Assembly: GCA_963854815.1 (NCBI GenBank)
Contig: CAWLAN010000118.1
Coordinates: forward strand, 1 to 8,700
Reading direction: 5' to 3'
DNA: 8,700 nt
From: UBA1146 sp963854815
Lineage (GTDB): Bacteria > Planctomycetota > UBA8108 > UBA1146
Part shown: piece after piece, positions 1 through 6,312 of the stretch
How the letters are laid out: each line of letters begins with the position of its first letter
Position numbering within the stretch: position 1 is the stretch's first letter
Position numbers and translations under genes: made by a program
The notes under the pieces: generated by a model
Database searches by the model: none
The model's input: only the letters and a program-made list of their open reading frames with translations
What the model was told of the DNA's origin: nothing

Positions 1-1555
1 AATAGGCGAGAACCTTCTCCACCGCATCGTCCGGAATCTCGCCGAATACCAGCGTCTCCAGCACCGCTTCCTGCAACTCGGGTGCCTCCTGGGCGATCGA
101 TCCGAGCAGATCCACGGTACGAGAAGTACATCCGATCGCTCGTGAAGCTGCGATCAGACGCCGAAGTTCTCCGACATCCGTATCCTGCCCACGGGCAGGA
201 CGGAATCGTTCGAGAGCATCATCGACGGCACGGGCCACCGGCGCACGCAACGAGGTCGCCATCTTCAGGGCTTCGCGAGCGATCCTCCTCTCTCCATTTG
301 CAGATCCGTGTCTCAAACTATTGATTTGCCCCTTGAGGAGAGCAACCAGTGCCTGATCTTCGCGGAAGGAAGTCATGTGAGAGAGCGAGCCGAAGCAGGC
401 AACTGCAAGTTCCTGGCGTTCGGCCAGTAAAAGAGTCGCATCGGAGTCGTCAAGAAGGGTGATGATCTCCAGCAATCGATCCCGTACCGGAGTGAGCAAT
501 TCACTCAATGCATCCGGTTCGACCCCGGAACCTTCCTTGTGCAATTCCCGTGCGAATCTACCGCACTCGATGATCGCAACGGAACGAACATTTCCCGGTT
601 CCGAGTCACGCAACGAATCGAGCAACCAGGACCTGTATCGATTCGGAGCAACTTCACGCAGCAACCGATTCGCTCGTTCCCAGGTTTTCAGTTCTCGGGC
701 CTGAGCGCTCTGGCGTTGACGCTCCAGGATGCCGCTGATGATCGGCTGATCACGGTTGTCTTCCCACCACTGAACCAACTCGAGGTGTGACAGGTCTAGC
801 CCCAAAAATGACGAAAGAGCCGCCACCAGCGCTACAGAAGACCCCTCCGGCTCCGAGGCCAGTCGCACGATCGCCACTTCCACCGTTTTCCTGGGATCCC
901 TCGCTGCCAGGATCGGAAGCAAGCGAGCGATGAGCAGAGCATCCTTGCCCACCGATAACTCGGTGAGCAATCGCTCACGGATTCCGGGAGTGACAGACCA
1001 GACCCGCAAGTTGCTCTCGACCTCGGCCCGAAATGGCCAGTTGGCATCTTGTCTCAGCAGCACCAGCAAAATGGGGATACCGCTACTACTGGCTCGTATG
1101 AGACGATCCTGGAGGATGGTACGGGTTCTGTCCGGATTCTGTTGCGATTGCTCGGTGAGCAAATCGAGCAGCAATGTGCCAATCCACTGGGGGGGATCTC
1201 CCTTGTCGATTCGGGACCCGAGCAGGGTCAGTGCCCTGACCCAGTCTGCCGATTGCTCCGAAGCGAAATATCCGATGACGTCCTGATGCAACTGCTCGTC
1301 GGGATCCTTCGGCAACTGCTCCCCGGCAACAGGATCCTGGGGCCCCTCCACCTCGGTCCCAAGATCGTTGGCCGGGATTTCCGATCCCGAATTATCCTGA
1401 CCCGAGAGAACATCTGGCAGCGACACGGCGAGAATGAGAACGGCGATGAAGAGGACAAGCAGCGACTGCTGCTGAGAGGGCAACCGGCCAGAACCGACCG
1501 GGCGGATCGTCCGCCCTTCAATGAACCGCGACATCTTCAATGACTGATCTCCCAT
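1..1555 (-). CDS. Large exported or membrane-anchored helical-repeat-like protein, C-terminus beyond window edge
   Basis: I translated this open frame by hand from ATG at 1555: 518 codons with no stop before the left edge, so the C-terminus is missing. Residues 1-30 are polar with several arginines. Residues 31-46 (SLLVLFIAVLILAVSL) form a hydrophobic segment ending near LSG-Q53, so it is either a signal peptide with a long n-region or a single N-terminal anchor. No lipobox cysteine is visible. Residues 53-90 are acidic and proline-rich, likely a linker. The rest looks wholly alpha-helical, with short amphipathic helices rich in Leu, Arg and Glu, as in HEAT/armadillo-like repeats, but I cannot define a repeat unit with certainty. 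It is the last visible gene of the minus-strand run, 58 bases after spoVG. A purine-rich GGGGAAG lies 6 bases before ATG 1555; an alternative ATG at residue 8 (1534) would shorten the n-region. I do not recognise the family. A periplasmic scaffold or binding role is only a guess. Confidence 0.8.
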   Translation of the reverse strand, partial: MGDQSLKMSRFIEGRTIRPVGSGRLPSQQQSLLVLFIAVLILAVSLPDVLSGQDNSGSEIPANDLGTEVEGPQDPVAGEQLPKDPDEQLHQDVIGYFASEQSADWVRALTLLGSRIDKGDPPQWIGTLLLDLLTEQSQQNPDRTRTILQDRLIRASSSGIPILLVLLRQDANWPFRAEVESNLRVWSVTPGIRERLLTELSVGKDALLIARLLPILAARDPRKTVEVAIVRLASEPEGSSVALVAALSSFLGLDLSHLELVQWWEDNRDQPIISGILERQRQSAQARELKTWERANRLLREVAPNRYRSWLLDSLRDSEPGNVRSVAIIECGRFARELHKEGSGVEPDALSELLTPVRDRLLEIITLLDDSDATLLLAERQELAVACFGSLSHMTSFREDQALVALLKGQINSLRHGSANGERRIAREALKMATSLRAPVARAVDDALERFRPARGQDTDVGELRRLIAASRAIGCTSRTVDLLGSIAQEAPELQEAVLETLVFGEIPDDAVEKVLAY

Positions 1556-1558
1556 TGA

Positions 1559-1583
1559 AAACTTCCCCGACCAAACTTCCCGA
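1559..1583 (-). repeat. Short tandem direct repeat in the leader of the exported-protein gene
   Basis: On the plus strand AAACTTCCCCGA (1559-1570) is followed two bases later by AAACTTCCCGA (1573-1583), identical apart from one extra C. On the coding strand each copy gives a purine-rich GGGAAG. The copy nearer the start lies 6 bases from ATG 1555 and could serve as its ribosome binding site. Confidence 0.5.
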
Positions 1584-1613
1584 ATCCTCAGGTCCACCGT
1601 CAGTTCTCAGGAT
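1584..1613 (-). other. Imperfect inverted repeat just after the spoVG stop
   Basis: ATCCTCAG at 1584-1591 and CTCAGGAT at 1606-1613 pair with one mismatch around a 14-base loop, directly after the spoVG stop codon. There is no T-run on either side, so this is not a convincing intrinsic terminator. It could be an mRNA processing or attenuation hairpin, or chance. Confidence 0.3.
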
Positions 1614-2267
1614 CTAGAAGAGACCCGAACTGAAATTGTCATCCGGTGGAGGAAGATCCTTCTTCTTGCCATTCTGGGGAGAGTTTTCCTGCTCGGTTTC
1701 TTTGCCAAGAAACTCCGCTTCCCCGGACTCAGGTGGCGCAGAGGTGTCATCCTCTGAAATCTGCTCCTCCTCGGCTGGACCACGTGGACGCGGCGGTGGA
1801 GGGGCAGAACCACCCTGTTCTTGCTGCTCATTGCCACCACCGACAGACTGAACCACCTCGACCGGCTCTTCTTGTCTGTCCTCCTTCTCGACATCCAGAT
1901 TCTCGAAATGTCGATCGAAGGCGACCAGGACCTGGTCCTGAATCTGTTCGCGAAACTCGGTCAGAATGGGGTGAGCAATGTCTGCGTGTAACTTTGTGCG
2001 TCCCCGTTCCACTTCATCGGACAGTGCACGGGGGATTGAAGTTCCGCAATTATTACAATACTGGCTACGAATCACGTTCTTGAAACCACACTCGGGACAT
2101 CGGATCGACAATTTCCTGCTCGGCATGGCGATGAAGAGACCCTTGGTCCCATCGATGATGCGGATATCGCGCACCACGAAGCAGTCGTCAAAGGTAACGC
2201 TGCAGAAAGCTCTTAACTTGTCATCACGATTTCCAACGGGACTGATTCGAACTTCGGTAATGTCCAC
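1614..2267 (-). CDS. spoVG: SpoVG-family protein with inserted zinc ribbon and long disordered tail
   Basis: SpoVG proteins are small nucleic-acid-binding regulators, first known from Bacillus sporulation and septation. The first 52 residues match the family: ITEVRI near the start, AFCSVTFDDCFVVRDIRIIDG at about 20-40 (split core strand) and GLFIAMPSRK at 43-52. The closing helix follows at about 94-120 (HADIAHPI, then IQDQVL). Between these halves, where compact SpoVG has a short loop, sits a CxxC-x10-CxxC module with Cys57, Cys60, Cys71 and Cys74, a probable zinc ribbon. Residues 123-217 form an acidic, Pro/Gln/Gly-rich and probably disordered tail, so the protein is more than twice the usual length of about 90-100 residues. 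The start is GTG at 2267, supported by GAGGAG about 7 bases upstream and by alignment of MDITEVRI to known N-termini. It follows ispE after a 49-base gap. I believe zinc-ribbon SpoVG forms occur in other planctomycetes; the function of ribbon and tail is unknown to me. Confidence 0.9.
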   Translation of the reverse strand: MDITEVRISPVGNRDDKLRAFCSVTFDDCFVVRDIRIIDGTKGLFIAMPSRKLSIRCPECGFKNVIRSQYCNNCGTSIPRALSDEVERGRTKLHADIAHPILTEFREQIQDQVLVAFDRHFENLDVEKEDRQEEPVEVVQSVGGGNEQQEQGGSAPPPPRPRGPAEEEQISEDDTSAPPESGEAEFLGKETEQENSPQNGKKKDLPPPDDNFSSGLF

Positions 2268-2316
2268 AGGGGATCTCCTCTTCGTCGGTTCATCGAACTT
2301 TGCAGACCCAGCACCT

Positions 2317-3261
2317 CTAGCAGATCGGCGCCAGGATGGAGACCGTCATGATCTCGACAGGAGGCGGACAGATTCTCCGCGCGCCCTTATCATCTCCACG
2401 AAAATGCAGTCGGAGGATCTCCGCATCGTCGGCTGAACCTGCCCGGTCCGTCGCTGCAACGATGAAACAAGAGCCACTGCCGGTCATCGTCCAGCGACCC
2501 GGAGAAACACACTCCAGAGCACGGGCGATCTCATCGATGCAGGGCTCGATCCTCCGGGCTCCGTCCAGGAGACGGTTATGAAGGGAATGCACCCAGGCCG
2601 TTTTCTCCTGGAAAGCGCCTGCAGGGAAATTGCGATGGGAATCATCGGAAGTCAAGTGATCGCTCAGGGATGCGTACACTGCAGACGTTTCCAGACCGAT
2701 CTCGGGAAAGATCAAGTTGAAGAATGCACGGTCTCCTCCCAGGAAGGGTTGCTCGACCGCCTCGAGGATCTCTCCCCGTCCGGTGGCCAGTGCAGGTCCC
2801 ATGCCGAAGAAAAAGGGCACATCCGATCCGATGTCCGCTGCTTGTTGATGAAGTTCCTCACGACCTGGCGGGGCAGGAAATAGCGCCGCCAGAAGCACCA
2901 GCATCGCTGCTGCATCACTGCTGCCACCTCCGAGTCCTGTCCGGGGCGGAATCTTCTTGGTGAGTTGAATCTGTAGAGGCGGAATCTTCCTCATCTGCCG
3001 CGCCGCCTGTAGCGCCCGCATCACGAGGTTGTCCTGGGTGCTGGGGACATCGATCCCGATGACCGTCAATTTGTCACTCTCCCCCGACACCTGTACATCG
3101 AGCCGATCGCGCAGATCGATGGGAGCGATCAGGGTCTCGATGTCATGAAACCCATCCTCGCGGCGGCGCAAGACCTCCAGCCACAGATTCACCTTGGCAG
3201 GCGCAAACGCCCAGCCCCCGTTAGCTTCCAGCCCGTGCTCGATGAGCGGATACGGAGTCAC
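2317..3261 (-). CDS. ispE: 4-diphosphocytidyl-2-C-methyl-D-erythritol kinase
   Basis: IspE is a GHMP-family kinase that phosphorylates the 2-hydroxyl of CDP-methylerythritol with ATP, the fourth enzymatic step of the MEP isoprenoid pathway, in the cytoplasm. All three GHMP motifs are visible: PAKVNLWL at 21-28, with the substrate-site lysine K23; the phosphate-binding loop GLGGGSSDAA at 109-118; and MTGSGSCFIV at 259-268. IGSDVPFFF at 144-152 carries the probable catalytic aspartate D147. At 314 residues it is slightly longer than usual, with about 15 extra N-terminal residues before PAKVNL. The GTG start is kept because it overlaps the panC stop as GTGA (3261-3258) and has GGAG 5 bases upstream, which suggests translational coupling. 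The C-terminal part (about 285-314) is divergent. The spoVG gene follows, as it does a short distance after ispE in Bacillus. Confidence 0.96.
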   Translation of the reverse strand: MTPYPLIEHGLEANGGWAFAPAKVNLWLEVLRRREDGFHDIETLIAPIDLRDRLDVQVSGESDKLTVIGIDVPSTQDNLVMRALQAARQMRKIPPLQIQLTKKIPPRTGLGGGSSDAAAMLVLLAALFPAPPGREELHQQAADIGSDVPFFFGMGPALATGRGEILEAVEQPFLGGDRAFFNLIFPEIGLETSAVYASLSDHLTSDDSHRNFPAGAFQEKTAWVHSLHNRLLDGARRIEPCIDEIARALECVSPGRWTMTGSGSCFIVAATDRAGSADDAEILRLHFRGDDKGARRICPPPVEIMTVSILAPIC

Positions 3262-4133
3262 CGCGGCTCCAGCATGATGTTATCGATCAGTCGCACTCCA
3301 CCGACTCGTGCCGCAACACAGATCACCGCACCCCGGTCCGGTTCGATCGAATCGACTGGATCGAGATTGTCCCGGTCGAGCACCTCGAAGTACTCGAGTT
3401 CCACCCCGGATCCGTACAAGGAGAAGGCCTCGTCACGGAGCCGACTGGCAGAGTTTTCCCCTGCTTGCCACATCTGCTGGGCTAGCAGCAGAGAACTCGA
3501 CAGAACAACTGCTCTGGACCGTGCATCAGCATCCAGATTCACGTTTCGACTCGACAACGCAAGTCCGTCCTGTTCCCTGACAGTGGGACACCGTACTACC
3601 TCCACATCGAGATCCAGATCTCGCGTCATCTGTTCGATGATGACCAGTTGCTGGTAATCCTTGTGGCCAAAGTACGCCTTGTCAGGGCGAAAGACGTGAA
3701 ACAGTTTGAGAACGATGAGACAGATTCCGCCGAAGAACTGCGGACGCGAGAGACCACACAGGCGCTCGGAAAGGGATGGCAACTCGATGCGGGTCGCGAA
3801 TCCATCTGGATACAGTTCTTCGTTGGTGCCCAGGTAGACGAGATCCACTTGCTCGGCTCGGGCGATCTCGAGATCTTGCTCGCGGGTCCGCGGGTAAGAC
3901 TTGAAATCTTCCCCCGGACCAAACTGCCTCGGGTTGACAAAGATGGTCAGAACGACCACATCACATCGCTCTCTTGCCAGACGAATCAGACTTCGATGTC
4001 CCTCGTGGAGAGCCCCCATCGTCGGTACCAGTCCGATCACCTTGTGTGCGGCAATCCCATCACGCCAGTTGTGAAGTTGCGCCATCGCATCGGTCTGTAG
4101 ATCGGTTCGGTGCGGCTCCGGCAAGATCTTCAT
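3258..4133 (-). CDS. panC: Pantothenate synthetase
   Basis: PanC condenses D-pantoate with beta-alanine, using ATP through a pantoyl-adenylate, to make pantothenate for coenzyme A. At 291 residues it has family length. Signatures in order: PTMGALHEGH at 37-46 (the HIGH-type nucleotide site), NPRQFGPGEDFKSYPRT at 67-83, FGHKDYQQL at 155-163, DGLALSSRN at 189-197 (the KMSKS-like loop) and RLIDN at 281-285. Two positions differ from the usual signatures: the common RPGHF reads RPQFF at 130-134, and the common FGEKDYQQL has His157 in place of Glu. The other binding residues that I know of are kept, so it is probably active. The ATG start at 4133 overlaps the folK stop as ATGA, with GGAGGAA about 8 bases upstream. 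No panB or panD lies in the window. Confidence 0.96.
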   Translation of the reverse strand: MKILPEPHRTDLQTDAMAQLHNWRDGIAAHKVIGLVPTMGALHEGHRSLIRLARERCDVVVLTIFVNPRQFGPGEDFKSYPRTREQDLEIARAEQVDLVYLGTNEELYPDGFATRIELPSLSERLCGLSRPQFFGGICLIVLKLFHVFRPDKAYFGHKDYQQLVIIEQMTRDLDLDVEVVRCPTVREQDGLALSSRNVNLDADARSRAVVLSSSLLLAQQMWQAGENSASRLRDEAFSLYGSGVELEYFEVLDRDNLDPVDSIEPDRGAVICVAARVGGVRLIDNIMLEPR

Positions 4134-4612
4134 CGCCCTGATTCCTCCGGGATTCGATGATGCAAATGATCCAGCAACTGCTGGACCGTCTTTCCCAGCA
4201 CCGGAACCTCGAACTCAGGTTCGAGTTCAGCCCACGGTGCCAGAACGAAGATACGTTGTCCGATTCCCGGGTGGGGAATCGTCAACGAATCATCTCGCCA
4301 CTGTAACTGCCCCAGGGTCAGGATGTCGATGTCGATGATTCGAGGTCCCCATCGTTCGAGGCGTTTCCTGCCCAGAGAGCATTCGATCGCCTGGCACCTT
4401 GCCAGTAGAACGGCAGGTTCCAGTTCGGTGCAGCCACGTAGTATCTGGTTCAGATAGGGTCCCTGGGGAGGGCCGACAGGTTCGGTCTCGTGAATCGGGG
4501 AGCACTGCATCGATTGCACGATGGAATCCTCGATGAGAACTCTCGCGGACTCGAGATGGGCCTCCCGGTCTCCCATGTTCGATCCAAGAGCGAGCCGAAC
4601 CTCCCGCAACAT
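4130..4612 (-). CDS. folK: 2-amino-4-hydroxy-6-hydroxymethyldihydropteridine pyrophosphokinase
   Basis: FolK transfers pyrophosphate from ATP to 6-hydroxymethyl-7,8-dihydropterin, the step before dihydropteroate synthase in folate synthesis. Seen from the ATG at 4612 (160 residues): LALGSNMGDR at about 7-16, the RWGPRIIDIDIL motif at about 87-98 with the two Mg-binding aspartates D94 and D96, and PHPGIGQRIFVLAPWAEL at about 113-130. The length is typical of a stand-alone FolK. An in-frame GTG two codons upstream (4618) would overlap the pssA stop as GTGA. I prefer the ATG because the best Shine-Dalgarno sequence, AGGGGAG, lies 5 bases before it but abuts the GTG. The neighbours pssA and panC are in the same direction; folK next to pantothenate genes is a common arrangement in Gram-negative bacteria. 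Confidence 0.94.
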   Translation of the reverse strand: MLREVRLALGSNMGDREAHLESARVLIEDSIVQSMQCSPIHETEPVGPPQGPYLNQILRGCTELEPAVLLARCQAIECSLGRKRLERWGPRIIDIDILTLGQLQWRDDSLTIPHPGIGQRIFVLAPWAELEPEFEVPVLGKTVQQLLDHLHHRIPEESGR

Positions 4613-4614
4613 GA

Positions 4615-5502
4615 TCACTCCCCTTCAGGAGCGGGGGATTCATCCGCCTTCGAACGATTCAGAGGACGGAAAATCCAGCGAAATAGCGGCCAGATCGCAT
4701 AACCGAAGAAGATGATGAACATCAACGGTTCCTTGAAAAAGACCACAAGGGTCGCTCCGAAAATCAGGCTGACGAATCGATCAAAATGCATCCCCTTGCT
4801 GAACAACACGGTAGCGATGTGAGAATAATTGACTCGATTCGAAACCATCAGGTATCCGAGCAGGAAACAAATCACCGGAAGGTACTCCGGCAGGAAAGCG
4901 AGATAGCCATCGATGGCGGTGGGTTTCTCGGCAGCGAAGAACTTCAACTCCCAGGAAGTCCAGTCTCCGAGCCAGAAGTAGACCAGAACCAGACTTGCCA
5001 CCACTCCCGCTGCTCCAGGAGTCGGCATCCCCTCGAAGGCGAGGTGCTCCTGCTCATGTTTGCCATCGAGCACGGAGTTGAATCGTGCCAGCCTCAGTAG
5101 TGCGCCAAGGAAGTAGGCGAGGCAGAACACCCACATCAAACGGCTCAGCGGGTTCAGCGCCGTCTCGGAGTGATGATGGAGCGCAAGAGCCAGGCCGGCG
5201 GGAGCCAGTCCGAAGGTCACCAGGTCCGAGAGAGAATCGAGTTGTGCACCCAGAGAGGTCCCTCCCCCGGTTGCACGAGCCACCTTGCCATCGAATACAT
5301 CGAACAGCATTCCAGCCAGGATGAACCACGCCGCCTGCTCTAGCCGATCCAGGGTCAGGACCGCGCCGCTCACCAGAGAGCCCGCGATGAGGGTCAAGGC
5401 GATGAACCCGCAGACTGCATTGCAGAGGGTGATGATATTGGGGATGACCGCGATGAGACGCGGATTTTCATTCTGACCAGTCACCGAGCACCGTCTTTCC
5501 AC
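4615..5502 (-). CDS. pssA: CDP-diacylglycerol--serine O-phosphatidyltransferase
   Basis: This is an integral membrane enzyme of the CDP-alcohol phosphatidyltransferase family. It makes phosphatidylserine from CDP-diacylglycerol and serine, the substrate for the adjacent Psd. The full family signature DGxxAR(x8)GxxxDxxxD is present, with D68, D71, G72, A75, R76, G85, D89 and D93 coordinating metal and the CDP group. The first membrane segments lie at about 15-45 and 57-67, with more at about 98-110, 120-140, 165-185, 205-225 and 245-285, ending in a charged cytoplasmic-type tail. GMPTPGAAG at about 157-165 matches the conserved region of the PssA subgroup, which separates it from phosphatidylglycerophosphate synthase. 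The length of 295 is normal for this subgroup. GTG 5502 overlaps psd by 35 bases; a second GTG at 5484 is an alternative, and neither has a strong Shine-Dalgarno. Confidence 0.93.
   Translation of the reverse strand: MERRCSVTGQNENPRLIAVIPNIITLCNAVCGFIALTLIAGSLVSGAVLTLDRLEQAAWFILAGMLFDVFDGKVARATGGGTSLGAQLDSLSDLVTFGLAPAGLALALHHHSETALNPLSRLMWVFCLAYFLGALLRLARFNSVLDGKHEQEHLAFEGMPTPGAAGVVASLVLVYFWLGDWTSWELKFFAAEKPTAIDGYLAFLPEYLPVICFLLGYLMVSNRVNYSHIATVLFSKGMHFDRFVSLIFGATLVVFFKEPLMFIIFFGYAIWPLFRWIFRPLNRSKADESPAPEGE
4619..4625 (-). promoter_or_regulatory. Ribosome binding site deciding the folK start
   Basis: On the minus strand AGGGGAG, whose last G is the first base of GTG 4618, is followed by TGATC and then ATG 4612. 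The spacing fits the ATG (5 bases) and not the GTG (none). The site lies inside the last codons of pssA, so pssA translation runs through it. Confidence 0.55.
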
Positions 5503-6181
5503 CTTTCACTGCCTGTCCCTCTTTCACATCCGTCCTGAACGGGATCCCGTCGCGAGCAGGGATGACGATCTCGGTCTGGGATCCGAACCGGATCATTCCG
5601 AAATCGAATCCACGTTCGATCTGCTGTCCCGCCTGCAGGGGACAAACGATGCGGCGAGCGATGAGACCTGCGATCTGCCGGACGAGCACAGGAACCCCAT
5701 TCGAGCCGAGCAGACCGATCTCCTGGCGTTCGTTCACCTCGCGAGCACTGGCTCCCATGGCGTTTTTGTATTCTCCATCGATGTGACGCAGATGCTCGAC
5801 GACGCCTGATACTGGAGAACGATTCACATGCACGTTGAACACCGAGAGAAAGATCTGAATCCTCACTGCGGGTCCATCGACGTACACCTCGTCATCGACC
5901 TGCTCGATCGAGAGAACTTTCCCATCCGCAGGCGAGACCGGTGCCTCTCCAGGAGGTGCCACCCGGGTCGGATTGCGGAAGAAAGAGAGTACGAAAACCC
6001 ACAGTAGCGAGAGGATGCACAGAAGGACCCAGCGAGTGATGGAGGCCTCGATACCCGAGACGATCACCAAGGCACTCACCAGCGCCAGAATGGTAGCCCA
6101 CACCACCACAGGAGTACCGTGGCGCGTCAACAGGTTCCCGAGCAGGCCGCAGGCCGCAGGCGAAACGGTTGAGGTCATCAT
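5468..6181 (-). CDS. psd: Phosphatidylserine decarboxylase, short archaeal-type form
   Basis: Psd converts phosphatidylserine to phosphatidylethanolamine at the membrane, using a pyruvoyl group made by self-cleavage. From ATG 6181 the protein has 237 residues. Two hydrophobic segments (about 24-43 and 50-67) anchor it, followed by FFRNPTR at 67-73, SPADGKV at 83-89 (candidate catalytic D86), FNVHVNRSPVSG at 115-126 (candidate H118) and AMGASAREVNERQ at 141-153. GMIRFGSQTEI at 195-205 holds the Gly200-Ser201 cleavage site. FGS instead of LGST, together with the small size, places it in the short (archaeal/type II) subgroup. The frame stays open upstream to a TTG at 6322 inside eno, but that extension has no family character and would run into the divergent gene. 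ATG 6181 (or ATG 6178) fits family length; the only Shine-Dalgarno-like GAGAGG is 13 bases away. First gene of the operon; partner of PssA. Confidence 0.93.
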   Translation of the reverse strand: MMTSTVSPAACGLLGNLLTRHGTPVVVWATILALVSALVIVSGIEASITRWVLLCILSLLWVFVLSFFRNPTRVAPPGEAPVSPADGKVLSIEQVDDEVYVDGPAVRIQIFLSVFNVHVNRSPVSGVVEHLRHIDGEYKNAMGASAREVNERQEIGLLGSNGVPVLVRQIAGLIARRIVCPLQAGQQIERGFDFGMIRFGSQTEIVIPARDGIPFRTDVKEGQAVKGGKTVLGDWSE

Positions 6182-6206
6182 CTCTGACAGGCATCCTCTC
6201 GAACGG

Positions 6207-6236
6207 TTGACACCGGTTGCCCATTGACAGGACAAT
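6207..6236 (+). promoter_or_regulatory. Candidate sigma-70 promoter for eno
   Basis: A perfect TTGACA (6207-6212) is followed after 18 bases by GACAAT (6231-6236), four of six matches to TATAAT. This would start transcription near 6243 and leave a leader of about 70 bases. A second TTGACA lies at 6224-6229 but has no -10 match at normal spacing. Confidence 0.4.
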
Positions 6237-6285
6237 CCGACGATAACTCCGGGGTCATCGTGAGCGATCCGATGGAAAGAGGCAA

Positions 6286-6300
6286 CTGTTCCGGGAACAG
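6286..6300. promoter_or_regulatory. Perfect palindrome upstream of eno, possible operator
   Basis: CTGTTCCGGGAACAG is a perfect inverted repeat (7 + 1 + 7) ending 12 bases before the eno ATG and touching its ribosome binding site. Downstream of the candidate promoter, a bound dimeric repressor could block transcription, or the RNA could form a 6-bp hairpin with a CGG loop near the Shine-Dalgarno. I know of no regulator that I can assign to it. Confidence 0.45.
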
Positions 6301-6312
6301 GGAGAGGACCAG

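Larger units (their letters stand above)
6182..6312. promoter_or_regulatory. Divergent promoter region between psd and eno
   Basis: This 131-base gap separates the leftward lipid/cofactor operon from the rightward eno gene and must carry promoters for both unless the leftward promoter lies inside eno. For the leftward direction I see no convincing -35/-10 pair. For the rightward direction a candidate and a palindrome are listed separately. Confidence 0.6.

Noticed and set aside
82..1543. Several open frames of 70-165 codons on both strands in the first 1.5 kb
   Set aside because: They lie in other frames of the single long minus-strand frame that runs from 1555 to the left edge, which has a coherent export signal and helical composition; the small ones are Arg/Ser/Pro-rich shadow peptides.
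1646..2436. Plus-strand open frames of 145 and 152 codons
   Set aside because: They are antisense to spoVG and the end of ispE, both with clear family motifs; the plus-strand peptides show no motif.
6286..6300. Palindrome as a LexA/SOS box
   Set aside because: The known Gram-positive box is GAAC-N4-GTTC and the E. coli box is CTGT-N8-ACAG. The outer CTGT...ACAG here has 7 bases between arms, not 8, and eno is not an expected SOS gene.
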